DNA of 64,000 nt from an uncultured Roseburia sp. GTDB lineage: Bacteria > Bacillota > Clostridia > Lachnospirales > Lachnospiraceae. Of this stretch, positions 8,526-17,359 are shown piece by piece (positions within the stretch are counted from its first letter, which is position 1; each line of letters starts with the position of its first letter). The stretch spans positions 1 through 64,000 of the forward strand of contig CANDCP010000003.1 of assembly GCA_947383215.1 (NCBI GenBank), in the 5' to 3' direction. The notes under the pieces were generated by a model. The model did not search any database. It saw nothing but the letters and a program-made list of their open reading frames with translations, and was not told where the DNA came from. Position numbers and translations under genes: made by a program.

Positions 8526-10381
8526 TGTCTGCCCTTTCGTTTCTTTTTCATCAAATCTTTCTTTTTATCCCCGGTCTTTCTCTTTATTTGTCTCGGCGGG
8601 ATCAGACAGCGCTCCCCAAATCCGATTAAATCTTCCCTGCCCGCCTTTATCAAAGCCTCTCTCACCAGAGCGTAATTCGCGGGATCACGATACTGGATCA
8701 ACGCTCTTTGCATCGCTTTTTCGTGGGGGCTCGTCGCCACATACACCGGCTTCATCGTTCGCGGGTCAAGTCCGGTATAGTACATACAGGTAGAAATTGT
8801 CGACGGAGTCGGATAAAAATCCTGTACCTGCTCCGGCGTATAGCCAAGCTCCCTGATATATTCCGCAAGCTCTACCGCCTCCTTTAAACCGGAGCCGGGA
8901 TGAGAGGACATAAGGTAAGGAACCAGGTACTGTTCCTTGTTCAGTTTTTTATTCATCTGTCTGTATTCTGTTACAAATTTATCGTATACTTTTTTAGGAG
9001 GCTTGCCAAGCAGCTCCAGTACGGAATCCGAAATATGCTCAGGCGCCACCTTCAACTGGCCGCTGACATGGTGTTCGCACAGTTCCTTTAAAAATGTGCG
9101 GTCCCTGTCGCACAAAAGATAATCAAAGCGAATGCCGGAGCGGATAAACACCTTTTTCACGCCGGGCAGCCCCCGCAGCTTTCGAAGCAGCGCAATATAA
9201 TCCGTGTGATCCGCCTTTAAATTTTTACAGGGCGTCGGAAATAAACACTGCCGATTCGGGCAGGCTCCGTCGGTCAGCTGTTTTTCACAGGCCGGATTCC
9301 GAAAATTTGCCGTAGGACCGCCTACGTCATGGATATACCCCTTAAACGTGTCCTCTTTTATCATACGTTTCGCCTCGTTTAAAATCGACGCGTGGCTTCT
9401 CGACTGAATAATCCGTCCCTGGTGAAATGTCAGCGCGCAAAAATTACAGCCGCCGAAACACCCCCTGTTGCTTACCAGCGAGAACCGAACCTCCTCAATC
9501 GCGGGTACGCCTCCCTGTTTCTGATAAGACGGGTGATACGTCCTCATATAAGGCAGGTCGTAAATATCATCCATCTCCTGCCGGCTAAGCGGCTTTGCCG
9601 GGGGATTCTGCACGACAAACATCTTCTTATCATAAGCCTCGTAGAGGCGTTTTCCCACATACGGATCGGTATTCTGGTATTGCAGAAAAAAGCTTTGCGC
9701 ATACGCGCGCTTGTCCGAACGGATGGCCTCAAAATCAGGCAGGCGGACGGCGTCGTAGATATCGTCCTCTTTCCTCGTCTTATAAACCGTACCGTCGATA
9801 AAGGTAATGTCAGAGACCGCAAGCCCGCTCGACAGCGCATCCGCAATCTCCACAATACTGCGCTCGCCCATTCCGTAGGAAATCAGATCCGCGCCGGAGT
9901 CCAAAAGAATCGAACGCCGGACTTTATCAGACCAGTAATCGTAATGCCCCATCCGGCGCAGGCTCGCCTCAATCCCCCCGATAATCAACGGCGTCTTTTT
10001 GTACGTCTGGCGGATCAAATTACAGTATACCACAGCCGCATAATCCGGCCTCTTTCCCATAATTCCGCCCGGCGTATACGCGTCATGACCGCGGCGCTTC
10101 TTCGATACGGTATAGTGGTTTACCATAGAATCCATATTTCCGGAGGAGACCAAAAACGCAAGCCGCGGCTCGCCGAGGACAGTCACACTGTCCCGGTCTT
10201 TATAATCCGGCTGTGAAATAATTCCAACCGTGTACCCGTTTTGCACAAGCACTCTGCTGATAATGGCATGTCCGAACGAGGGATGATCCACATACGCGTC
10301 GCCGATGACATATACAAAATCAAGCTGCGATATACCGGCCGCCTCCATATCCTGTTTTGAAATCGGTAAGAAACCTTCCAT
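8522..10381 (-). CDS. YgiQ-family radical SAM protein
   Basis: A large (619 aa) radical SAM protein of the UPF0313/YgiQ family. An N-terminal cobalamin-binding-like region leads into a radical SAM barrel whose cluster motif is CFGGCNFC (Cys308, Cys312, Cys315), followed by the HDVGGPTANFRNP region typical of the family. The C-terminus is Lys/Arg-rich. The reaction is not established for the family, so no substrate is given. Genes on both sides are pseudouridine synthases with little or no spacing, which hints at an RNA- or translation-related role, but only by association. Confidence 0.92.
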   Translation of the reverse strand: MEGFLPISKQDMEAAGISQLDFVYVIGDAYVDHPSFGHAIISRVLVQNGYTVGIISQPDYKDRDSVTVLGEPRLAFLVSSGNMDSMVNHYTVSKKRRGHDAYTPGGIMGKRPDYAAVVYCNLIRQTYKKTPLIIGGIEASLRRMGHYDYWSDKVRRSILLDSGADLISYGMGERSIVEIADALSSGLAVSDITFIDGTVYKTRKEDDIYDAVRLPDFEAIRSDKRAYAQSFFLQYQNTDPYVGKRLYEAYDKKMFVVQNPPAKPLSRQEMDDIYDLPYMRTYHPSYQKQGGVPAIEEVRFSLVSNRGCFGGCNFCALTFHQGRIIQSRSHASILNEAKRMIKEDTFKGYIHDVGGPTANFRNPACEKQLTDGACPNRQCLFPTPCKNLKADHTDYIALLRKLRGLPGVKKVFIRSGIRFDYLLCDRDRTFLKELCEHHVSGQLKVAPEHISDSVLELLGKPPKKVYDKFVTEYRQMNKKLNKEQYLVPYLMSSHPGSGLKEAVELAEYIRELGYTPEQVQDFYPTPSTISTCMYYTGLDPRTMKPVYVATSPHEKAMQRALIQYRDPANYALVREALIKAGREDLIGFGERCLIPPRQIKRKTGDKKKDLMKKKRKGRQ

Positions 10382-10384
10382 TGC

Positions 10385-11101
10385 CTACTCCTGTTTCCTC
10401 AGTTTTGCCAGCTCTTCTTCGGTTAGCCTGCGGTACGAGCCCGGGCGAAGCGCCTCATCCAGACAGACGCCTCCCATCGAAATGCGTTTTAAATAGACCA
10501 CGTCTTTGCCGACCGCCTCAAACATCCGTTTCACCTGGTGATACCGGCCCTCGGTAAGCGTTACCGTAATCTCCGAAATATCTCCGGATGAGAGAACCGT
10601 AAGCTCTGCCGGCAGCGCCGCCTTTTCGTCCCCGATATCAAGCCCTCTAAGGAACGCCTCCACATCCGCATCCGTCACAACCCCTCTGACTCTTGCATAG
10701 TACGTTTTTTTTACATGGCGCCTTGGCGACAGCAAGGCATGCGCCAGCTCCCCGTCGTTTGTGATAGGAAGCAGCCCCTCCGTATCGCAGTCAAGCCTTC
10801 CGACCGGAAAGAGATCCTTTCTTCTGGTATCTATATAATCCAAAACGGTCTTATGTCTCTGATCCACCGTCGCCGAGACGCAGCCGGACGGCTTGTGAAA
10901 CATGTAATATTCATACTTCAGATAGTTCACCCTTTTATGATTATAACACACCTCATCCGATTCCGGCGCAATTTTACAATCCGGCGACCGTACGACGTTT
11001 TCGTTCACCGTCACCGCGCCCTTTCGGATAAACGCTTTCACTTCGCTTCTCGAACCGATTCCCATATCCGCAAGATACTTGTCAAGCCGGATGTCTCCCA
11101 T
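10385..11101 (-). CDS. RsuA-family 16S rRNA pseudouridine synthase
   Basis: Makes pseudouridine in rRNA, most likely position 516 of 16S. The 238 aa have an N-terminal S4 domain (IRLDKYLADMGIGSR), the catalytic motif FPVGRLDCDTEGL with Asp104, and the family signature GRYHQVKRMFEAVG. The start is ATG 11101 with AGGGAG upstream; an earlier in-frame start at 11125 would precede the ribosome site. It ends 3 bases before ygiQ. The normally hydrophobic stretch LLLLTNDG reads LLPITNDG, a minor oddity away from the active site. Confidence 0.92.
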   Translation of the reverse strand: MGDIRLDKYLADMGIGSRSEVKAFIRKGAVTVNENVVRSPDCKIAPESDEVCYNHKRVNYLKYEYYMFHKPSGCVSATVDQRHKTVLDYIDTRRKDLFPVGRLDCDTEGLLPITNDGELAHALLSPRRHVKKTYYARVRGVVTDADVEAFLRGLDIGDEKAALPAELTVLSSGDISEITVTLTEGRYHQVKRMFEAVGKDVVYLKRISMGGVCLDEALRPGSYRRLTEEELAKLRKQE

Positions 11102-11112
11102 AATAGCTCCCT

Positions 11113-11985
11113 TCAATAGACGCAACGCATTTTTTTATCCTCTAAATATTTTAAAATGCAATATGAATTTACCGAAAATTCCGTTCCGTTTTCATCATTT
11201 AAATAAATCCCGAAGTGAAGATGCACGTCAAAATTTCCGACTGTGCCCTCGACCTCGCTGTATCCGCTGTCGCCCATAAAACCCAGCAATTCTCCCGCGC
11301 GCACCCGATCTCCCGGCGTAAAATCCCTGGCATAGTCATAGAGGTGCGCGTAATAATAATACGCGCCGCCCTCGCTTCTCACGCCAATGCGGTATCCCCC
11401 CTGGGTAAGCCAGCCGATTTTCTCAATGACGCCGTCGCTGACGCTGACAATCGGATAATGGCCCCTGACATTTAACGACGCCATAATATCGCAGCCCTCG
11501 TGTCCCCTCTCGCCGCCAAAGGTTCTGCTCTGCATCCAGGAATCTTCAAAGGCAACCGTATTGGAAACATGGTTTACGGACTCCGCGACCGGAAACAATA
11601 CGGGCTGCGACCATACCGCCCGCTCATACCCGGTAAATCTTTCATATTCCAGAGGATATCTCTCCTTCAATCGCGAAAGTACGCCTGACAGCTCTTTCTC
11701 ATCGGTTAATCCCGAGTATACGTAACCGAAGAGATACGCATATCTGTCATAAGTTCCGCCGTCTCTCTCAAAAGCGATACACTGTTCATAAAATCCCTCC
11801 GGGATCTGCTGATTGCGAAACGCCTGCATAAGCGCGCCGGCATCCAACCGTATCATAGACTCAGACTCACTGCGGATATAAGATATCAAAACAATATCCA
11901 AAATAAGCGACACCGCAAACAATAGCGTATAAAATAATTTTTTTTCTTTCACACTCCGCACCCGCATATTTTTCTGTCTGTTCAA
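11113..11985 (-). CDS. Membrane-anchored M23 (LytM) peptidase
   Basis: A likely cell-wall endopeptidase or SpoIIQ-like factor facing the outside. A single membrane anchor lies at about residues 17-36. The M23 domain (about 130-270) has the zinc ligands His162 and Asp166 in GHEGCD, His214 in YYAHLY and HLHFG at 255-259, so it looks catalytically intact. The start is uncertain: TTG at 11985, or ATG at 11967 (MRVRSVKEKK), neither with a clear ribosome site. It is divergent from the sporulation-type membrane gene at 11997 with almost no spacer. A role in sporulation is possible but not shown. Confidence 0.85.
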   Translation of the reverse strand: MNRQKNMRVRSVKEKKLFYTLLFAVSLILDIVLISYIRSESESMIRLDAGALMQAFRNQQIPEGFYEQCIAFERDGGTYDRYAYLFGYVYSGLTDEKELSGVLSRLKERYPLEYERFTGYERAVWSQPVLFPVAESVNHVSNTVAFEDSWMQSRTFGGERGHEGCDIMASLNVRGHYPIVSVSDGVIEKIGWLTQGGYRIGVRSEGGAYYYYAHLYDYARDFTPGDRVRAGELLGFMGDSGYSEVEGTVGNFDVHLHFGIYLNDENGTEFSVNSYCILKYLEDKKMRCVY

Positions 11986-11996
11986 TATATTAGAGT

Positions 11997-12923
11997 ATGA
12001 AAAAAACTATTTCTGTTGGAATCATCTTTTTGCTGATTTTTTATTTACTGCGCTTCCCCTCCGACGCCGTGGACGCCGCCGGAAACGGACTGATGCTCTG
12101 GTATCAGACAATCCTGCCGACGCTGCTTCCGTTCGCCATTTTATCGAACATATTTATCTCCTGCAATATGTTTTATCTCCTGTCCAACCTTTTACATCCG
12201 ATTATCCGTATTGTGCTTCCAATCGGACGCGAGGGAACCTTTCCGGTATTCGCGGGCTTCTTATTTGGCTTTCCGATGGGGAGCAGAATCTGCGCCGTCA
12301 TGATCTCGGAGGGTAAATTATCCTATGAGGAAGCCTCCGTCATTTTCGCCGTCGCAAACAACATGAGCCCGGTATTTATCAGCAGTTATATTCTCCATCA
12401 CTCTCTAAGGGCGCAAAACCTCATTATCCCGTCTTTCCTCGCCCTATATGCGCCCGCCGTTTTATGCGGAAAACTTTTACTTTCCCGCCAGAAGAAACAG
12501 CAAAAAAATCAACATAAAAATACGGCTCCAGGATTTCAGATCAACTTTAAAATCGTGGACGCCGCAATTATGAACGGATTTGAGACCCTGACCAAGCTCG
12601 GCGGCTACATCATGCTTTTTTCGATCATTGCCTCTATGATTCATCATATTCCGATTCAAAATCCTATCGTCAAGGCAACCGCCGTCGGTCTGATTGAAAT
12701 TACAAACGGCATCGCATATACTTCGGCAACCGCGCTCGGCCCAAAATCCAAATATCTTCTCTGTATCTTATTTACCGCCTTCGGAGGGCTCTGCGGACTG
12801 GCTCAGACCTCCTCGATGATCTCCGGCAGCAATCTGCCGATAAAGCGATACGTCTGTATAAAATTATTTTTATGCGCCGCGAGTACGGGCTTTGCCGCGC
12901 TCTTATATCCGCTGTTTGCCTGA
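11997..12923 (+). CDS. YlbJ-like sporulation membrane protein
   Basis: A multipass membrane protein of 308 aa in the nucleoside-recognition (Gate) superfamily, resembling the sporulation protein YlbJ but shorter than the about 400-aa Bacillus form. Hydrophobic segments alternate with a conserved loop, FGFPMGSRICAVMISEGKLS followed by VANNMSPVF, which is typical of the family, and a second Gate-like half near IMNGFETLTKLGGYIM. Transported substrate is unknown. No strong ribosome site precedes the ATG, and the start lies only 11-29 bases from the divergent M23 gene. Its stop codon abuts the stop of the opposing gene at 12924. Confidence 0.8.
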   Translation: MKKTISVGIIFLLIFYLLRFPSDAVDAAGNGLMLWYQTILPTLLPFAILSNIFISCNMFYLLSNLLHPIIRIVLPIGREGTFPVFAGFLFGFPMGSRICAVMISEGKLSYEEASVIFAVANNMSPVFISSYILHHSLRAQNLIIPSFLALYAPAVLCGKLLLSRQKKQQKNQHKNTAPGFQINFKIVDAAIMNGFETLTKLGGYIMLFSIIASMIHHIPIQNPIVKATAVGLIEITNGIAYTSATALGPKSKYLLCILFTAFGGLCGLAQTSSMISGSNLPIKRYVCIKLFLCAASTGFAALLYPLFA

Positions 12924-13541
12924 CTACTGCTTCCCTTCCGCTCCCTCCGCGGCGGCAGCCTGTATCTCAGACGTTTCCTGTTTGGAAGAATCCGGCGCCT
13001 CCTCCGGCGGACTAAGCTCGGCGCGGTTCGCCGTCACAATATCCAAAAATCCCGTCAGGGTATGTACCAGATTGTCATAGCGCGCCCTGGTCGTATCGAT
13101 CGAATGCGAAATTACCTCCTCCAGATTCTTTAAAATATCATCTGTGTACTGAATTGCACCGGTGCGAATATTATTGGCGTCCATTGTCGCATTGTCCAAG
13201 ATCTCCTGCGCCTGCTTTGTCGCGATCATAACAACCTCATTCGCCTGCGCATATGCCTGCTGCATAATCTGATGCTCGCTGACAAGTTCGCTGGTCTGCA
13301 CCTGCGCCTGGGCAATAATCGCGTCCGCTTTCGCCTGCGCGTCGGCCAAAATCGCCTCCTTGTTGCTGATAATCTTTTGGTAACGCTTAATTTCCTCGGG
13401 TGTTTTCATACGCAGCTCTGTCAAAAGCTCTTCAAGCTCATCCTTATTTACGACAATCTTCGTGCTGGAGAGCGGCTGATATTTACAGCCTTCTATGTAT
13501 TCTTCTATCTCTTCAATAATCTGTTCCATTCTGCTGCTCAT
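12924..13541 (-). CDS. Coiled-coil protein, DivIVA/V-ATPase subunit H-like
   Basis: A 205-aa soluble protein of unknown function. Most of it (about 35-150) is Ala/Gln/Glu-rich with heptad spacing, as in DivIVA-like or V-type ATPase subunit H-like proteins, including a QAKADAIIAQAQ-type repeat. The tail from about 170 is acidic, Pro/Ser-rich and probably disordered. It is the last gene of the yicC-to-coaD operon, 15 bases after coaD. A structural or cell-pole role is a guess from the coiled coil. Annotation as an ATP synthase subunit would be misleading, as no other subunit is nearby. Confidence 0.75.
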   Translation of the reverse strand: MSSRMEQIIEEIEEYIEGCKYQPLSSTKIVVNKDELEELLTELRMKTPEEIKRYQKIISNKEAILADAQAKADAIIAQAQVQTSELVSEHQIMQQAYAQANEVVMIATKQAQEILDNATMDANNIRTGAIQYTDDILKNLEEVISHSIDTTRARYDNLVHTLTGFLDIVTANRAELSPPEEAPDSSKQETSEIQAAAAEGAEGKQ

Positions 13542-13556
13542 TCTATGTCACACTCC

Positions 13557-14042
13557 TTACTTATTAATGTTATATTTCGCATAAATATCATGAATAAATC
13601 TTTCCGGTACAAAATTGGAAATATCCCCTCCGTAAGAAGCAAATTCCTTTACAATAGTAGAGCTCAGATAGGAATATTCAAGACTGGTCGTCAAAAATAT
13701 AGTATCAATTCTTGGATTTACCTTATGATTTGTCTGGGCAATCTGAAGTTCATACTCAAAATCTGTGACGGCGCGAAGTCCTCTCACAACAATTGTTGCA
13801 CCGATTTCATCCATATAATCTACCATCAATCCGTCAAAAGATGAAACCGTCACATTTTCAATCCCACATGTCATTTCCTCTAACATACTAACACGTTCTT
13901 CCACAGAAAACAACGAATTTTTTGCGCTGTTATTGAGTACGCCGACAACAAGCTCGTCCACGATTTTAGACGCGCGGTAAATCATATCCATATGCCCGTT
14001 CGTAACAGGATCAAAGCTTCCCGGATAAATTGCTTTTTTCAT
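13557..14042 (-). CDS. coaD: Phosphopantetheine adenylyltransferase
   Basis: Transfers AMP from ATP to 4-phosphopantetheine to give dephospho-CoA, the fourth step of coenzyme A synthesis. The 161 aa match the family length. The nucleotidyl-transferase motif [12 protein letters not shown] is at the N-terminus and the second signature [15 protein letters not shown] near the C-terminus. It lies 15 bases after rsmD, a very common gene pair in Firmicutes. Confidence 0.97.
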   Translation of the reverse strand: MKKAIYPGSFDPVTNGHMDMIYRASKIVDELVVGVLNNSAKNSLFSVEERVSMLEEMTCGIENVTVSSFDGLMVDYMDEIGATIVVRGLRAVTDFEYELQIAQTNHKVNPRIDTIFLTTSLEYSYLSSTIVKEFASYGGDISNFVPERFIHDIYAKYNINK

Positions 14043-14057
14043 CGTATCATCTCCCGT

Positions 14058-14606
14058 TTAATGGATTTTCTCCAAAAATAAGTGCCTGTTCGTTTTGTAT
14101 GTTTTTTCCTTTTTTATTTTATATCCGATTTCTTTCAGATAAGAGAAATCATTTCCAAGCGACGCCTCTATAATGATTGTCGCATCTTCCTCCAAAAGCG
14201 GAGGAATGCAAAGAAGCGCTTCCTTTTCCAACTCACTCTGATACGGCGGATCCAGAAAGACATAATCAAATCTGTATTTCCCTTCCATGGAACGAAGCGC
14301 CGCCGTCACATCCATCGCAAGCAGACGGCATCTGTCCTGAAATTTTGTAAAACGAATGTTATCCTCAATACATGCGGCCGCCTTTTTACTATTTTCCACA
14401 AATACCGCATATTCGGCGCCCCGGCTTACCGCCTCCAGCCCGATCTGCCCGCTTCCCGCAAATAAATCCAGAAAATACGATCCCGGCAGATCACGCTGAA
14501 TCATATTAAAAAGCGTTTCTTTGATGCGGTCCGTTGTCGGTCTTGTGTCCAAACCCGCAGGCGTTTTTAACGGAAGGCTTCGCGCCGTTCCTGCAATAAT
14601 TCTCAT
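14058..14606 (-). CDS. rsmD: 16S rRNA (guanine-966 N2)-methyltransferase
   Basis: SAM-dependent methyltransferase acting on G966 of 16S rRNA during 30S assembly. The 182-aa protein starts with MRIIAGTARSLPLKTP, carries the SAM-binding motif DLFAGSGQIGLEA and the catalytic DPPY (FLDPPYQSE). It precedes coaD by 15 bases and follows the pncC gene by 3 bases. Confidence 0.96.
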   Translation of the reverse strand: MRIIAGTARSLPLKTPAGLDTRPTTDRIKETLFNMIQRDLPGSYFLDLFAGSGQIGLEAVSRGAEYAVFVENSKKAAACIEDNIRFTKFQDRCRLLAMDVTAALRSMEGKYRFDYVFLDPPYQSELEKEALLCIPPLLEEDATIIIEASLGNDFSYLKEIGYKIKKEKTYKTNRHLFLEKIH

Positions 14607-14609
14607 ATC

Positions 14610-15125
14610 TTATCCTCTTTTATCCATCGTAGTATCTTCCAAAACAGAAATCAGAAGCTTTAACGCCTCGTCCACAGCCTGCGCGCGCACCTGCATGCGG
14701 CCGCCCGAAAAGCGGCGCCGCAGTACCGTCGTCTTCCCCTGAAAAAAACATCCGATATAGACAAGCCCTGCCGGAAACTGCTCTCCCTCATCAGAAGGCC
14801 CCGCCACTCCCGTCACGGACAGACAGATATCCGCCCCCGCGGCGTTCGCGCCTCCGCTCGCCATCTGTGCAGCCGTCTGTTCGCTGACCGCGGTATACTG
14901 CTGCAGCGTCTGTTCACTGACGCCTAATATCTCTTTTTTGGCCTCGTCGCAATACGTCACATAAGCCTGTTTTAAACACGACGACACGCCGGAGACATTG
15001 ACCAGTCTTCCCGACAGCAGTCCGCCGGTACAGGACTCGGCGGTTGTAATCGTCCACCCGTTTTGTATCAGCAGCTTTACTGCCCGTTCCTCCAAAGTAA
15101 GCGCTCCCTCTGAATAATCTGTCAT
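14610..15125 (-). CDS. pncC: Nicotinamide-nucleotide amidohydrolase (CinA C-domain)
   Basis: Deamidates nicotinamide mononucleotide to nicotinate mononucleotide for NAD recycling. This is a stand-alone 171-aa CinA C-terminal domain; the N-terminal molybdopterin-binding-like domain of full CinA is absent. The active-site loop TTAESCTGGLLSGRL and the strand SVTGVAGPSD are present. It lies between pgsA and rsmD in the operon. In many Firmicutes the same slot holds full-length cinA, so this copy is a shortened version. Confidence 0.9.
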   Translation of the reverse strand: MTDYSEGALTLEERAVKLLIQNGWTITTAESCTGGLLSGRLVNVSGVSSCLKQAYVTYCDEAKKEILGVSEQTLQQYTAVSEQTAAQMASGGANAAGADICLSVTGVAGPSDEGEQFPAGLVYIGCFFQGKTTVLRRRFSGGRMQVRAQAVDEALKLLISVLEDTTMDKRG

Positions 15126-15134
15126 AGCAGCTCC

Positions 15135-15677
15135 CTATTTCTGTTCTTTTAATATCTCTTTATTTTTAACAATATAATCGATCAGTGAAATTACCGTCAG
15201 CGCCAAGGCCGTATAAATCAAAATATTCCCGAGAATCTGCATAAACTCTGCCCGGATATCTAAAATCAGTACGATAATCATCAACATCTGGAATACGGTC
15301 TTAAATTTTCCCCAGTAACTCGCCGCAATCACAATCCCGTTGTCCGACGCGACAAGACGAAATCCGCTGATAATAAACTCACGGCTGATAATGATAATTA
15401 CAATCCACGCCGAGAGCCGCCCGTTTTCTGTCAGGCAGATCATTGCGGCGCACACCAGCAGTTTATCCGCTAACGGATCCATAAATTTGCCAAAATTTGT
15501 CACCAAACCGTACTTTCTTGCAATTTTTCCGTCTAAAAGATCCGTAAGACTTGCAACAATAAAAATCGCCGCCGCAATATAATTTCCGTATTCTCCAAAA
15601 TAAGGCGCCAGCAAAAAGAATACAAAAAACGGAATTAAGATTACGCGCATAATCGTTAATTTGTTTGGTAAATTCAT
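15135..15677 (-). CDS. pgsA: CDP-diacylglycerol-glycerol-3-phosphate phosphatidyltransferase
   Basis: Membrane enzyme making phosphatidylglycerol phosphate, the committed step to anionic phospholipids. The 180 aa begin MNLPNKLTIMRVILIPFF and contain the CDP-alcohol phosphotransferase motif DLLDGKIARKYG..GKFMDPLADK (D-x2-D-G-x2-A-R-x8-G-x3-D-x3-D), followed by several membrane helices. Its start overlaps the rimO stop by 4 bases. Confidence 0.96.
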   Translation of the reverse strand: MNLPNKLTIMRVILIPFFVFFLLAPYFGEYGNYIAAAIFIVASLTDLLDGKIARKYGLVTNFGKFMDPLADKLLVCAAMICLTENGRLSAWIVIIIISREFIISGFRLVASDNGIVIAASYWGKFKTVFQMLMIIVLILDIRAEFMQILGNILIYTALALTVISLIDYIVKNKEILKEQK

Positions 15678-16996
15678 ACAATCTCTCCTATCAAATCATA
15701 TTCGTAGGCTCCGGTTACTTTTACTCTGACAAAATCGCCTGTCGCCAGTTCTCTGGACGTGTTAATAAAAATATAACCGTCAACGTCCGGCGCATCTCTG
15801 TAAGTTCTTCCCACATACGCGTTCTCATCCGCAATCTTTCCCTCGATAAACGCATATAAGATCTGTCCTTTCATCTCCTCATTTTTATCAAAAGCAATCT
15901 CCTGCTGCAGTTCCATAACGGCCGCCTGGCGGTCAAGCTTCGTCTCTTCCAAAATCTGCCCGCTCATCTCGCCGGCGGGCGTCCCCTCCTCTCTCGAATA
16001 GACAAACGCCCCCAGCCGGTCAAACTCCATCTCATTGATAAACTGCATCAGCTCCTCATGCTGTTCGTTTGTCTCCCCCGGAAAGCCGCAGATCAGCGTC
16101 GTCCGCAAGGCAATATCCGGAATTTCCCGGCGAAGCTTTGCGATTATTTCAATCAAATCTTCCTTGTTTGTCCGCCGCCCCATTCGCCTTAGAATTTCGG
16201 AGCTGGCATGCTGAATCGGAAGATCGAGGTAATGACAGACCTTTTGATTCCGCTTCATCGCCTCAATCAGCTCATCATAAATTTCTTCCGGATAACAGTA
16301 CAGAATACGAATCCAGTACAATCCGGAAATCTCATTTAATGCGTCGAGCAGTCTGTGCAGGGATTTCTCACCGTACAAATCGACGCCATAGAGCGTCGTC
16401 TCCTGCGCAACCAGTATCAATTCTTTTACCCCGCCCCCGACAAGCTCCTTTGCGGCCGCAATCAACTCTTCCATCGGTACGCTGCGGTAACCGCCGCGTA
16501 TGGACGGAATGACACAGTAGGTACAGCGCTTATTACAGCCCTCCGCAATTTTTAAATATGCAAAATGTCCCCCGGTAGTGAGGCTTCGTTTGGTAGTGAG
16601 CTTTGGCAAGCCTTTCAGCGTTCCCAAATTCCGATAGGAGTTTCCGGCCAAAGTTTCCTCCAGCGCATGAACAATATTCTCATACGAATTTGTTCCAAGA
16701 ATCGCATCCACTTCCGGTATCTCTGATATAATTTCTTCCTTATAACGCTGGGCAAGGCAGCCCGTTACCAACAGTACCTTCAAATTCGCCGTCTTTTTAA
16801 GCTCCGCCATCTCAAGAATCGTATTGATGCTTTCTTCCTTAGCGTCATTGATAAAACAGCATGTATTGATAACTACAATATCTGCCTCGTTTTCCTCATT
16901 CGTCAACTGATATCCTGCGTCGCTTAACATTCCAAGCATATACTCGGAATCCACAAGATTCTTATCACAGCCCAGTGATACAAATAATAACTTCAT
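15674..16996 (-). CDS. rimO: Ribosomal protein S12 methylthiotransferase
   Basis: Radical SAM enzyme that methylthiolates an Asp of ribosomal protein S12. The 440 aa have the MTTase N-terminal domain with cysteines in SLGCDKNLVDSE, NTCCFIN and TGCLAQRY for the auxiliary cluster, the radical SAM motif CNKRCTYC, and a C-terminal TRAM domain. It is separate from MiaB (36.9-38.5 kb), which has its own N-terminal pattern. The gene follows rpoZ after a 109-base gap holding two hairpins. Confidence 0.96.
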   Translation of the reverse strand: MKLLFVSLGCDKNLVDSEYMLGMLSDAGYQLTNEENEADIVVINTCCFINDAKEESINTILEMAELKKTANLKVLLVTGCLAQRYKEEIISEIPEVDAILGTNSYENIVHALEETLAGNSYRNLGTLKGLPKLTTKRSLTTGGHFAYLKIAEGCNKRCTYCVIPSIRGGYRSVPMEELIAAAKELVGGGVKELILVAQETTLYGVDLYGEKSLHRLLDALNEISGLYWIRILYCYPEEIYDELIEAMKRNQKVCHYLDLPIQHASSEILRRMGRRTNKEDLIEIIAKLRREIPDIALRTTLICGFPGETNEQHEELMQFINEMEFDRLGAFVYSREEGTPAGEMSGQILEETKLDRQAAVMELQQEIAFDKNEEMKGQILYAFIEGKIADENAYVGRTYRDAPDVDGYIFINTSRELATGDFVRVKVTGAYEYDLIGEIV

Positions 16997-17009
16997 TGTG
17001 CCTCCATGC

Positions 17010-17053
17010 AGCTTCGTGGCGCCAATGAAACCCGCTGCGGACGCCGCGAAGCT
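17010..17053 (-). repeat. 12-bp inverted repeat before rimO
   Basis: AGCTTCGTGGCG (17010-17021) pairs with CGCCGCGAAGCT (17042-17053) across a 20-base loop, with one T-G wobble. No U-tract follows on either strand. It ends 13 bases before the rimO ATG, so it could sequester or expose the start region of rimO, or be an mRNA-processing signal. Function is inference. Confidence 0.6.
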
Positions 17054-17059
17054 ATGTGT

Positions 17060-17088
17060 AAAAAGGGTGCACAGCCCGCTGCCACCCT
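17060..17088 (-). terminator. Possible weak terminator between rpoZ and rimO
   Basis: On the minus strand AGGGTG (17083-17088) pairs with CACCCT (17064-17069) and is followed by TTTTTAC. The stem is only 6 bp with a 13-base loop, so it may cause partial termination, lowering expression of the downstream rimO-coaD genes relative to yicC-rpoZ. Confidence 0.45.
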
Positions 17089-17105
17089 CTCATCTATTGC
17101 GTGTT

Positions 17106-17357
17106 TTACTCTTCTTCCGCCTGCTCGTCTTCTCCCACAATCTTTACGTTGCCGGTATACAATTCCTCCACCGCGACAGACAGCGGCTTCCTTCCCTTGG
17201 AATTGGAAATCAACGGCTCATCCCCGCCAATAATCTGCCTTGCGCGCTTCGACGCCGCAATCACGATGGAATAGCGGCTGTTGACCACCGGTTCTTCCCC
17301 GATCTCGACGTTATTGTTCACTACCTTCATAAGTTCTACATAAGATGGATGTATCAT
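17106..17357 (-). CDS. rpoZ: RNA polymerase omega subunit
   Basis: Small (83 aa) accessory subunit that helps fold and assemble RNA polymerase beta-prime. The conserved core is SRYSIVIAASKRARQI followed by KPLSVAVEEL. The N-terminus before the core is about 15 residues longer than the commonest Firmicutes form, and the C-terminus is acidic. The ATG follows GAAAGGAGAG and lies 2 bases after the gmk stop; gmk-rpoZ is a standard pair. Confidence 0.93.
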   Translation of the reverse strand: MIHPSYVELMKVVNNNVEIGEEPVVNSRYSIVIAASKRARQIIGGDEPLISNSKGRKPLSVAVEELYTGNVKIVGEDEQAEEE

Positions 17358-17359
17358 AG

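Noticed and set aside
9392-10216. 274-codon plus-strand open frame opposite the YgiQ gene
   Set aside because: A shadow of the minus-strand radical SAM gene; composition is Arg/His-rich as expected for antisense frames of GC-rich codons.
12924-13541. V-type ATP synthase subunit
   Set aside because: Only a generic coiled-coil resemblance exists and no other ATPase subunits are nearby.
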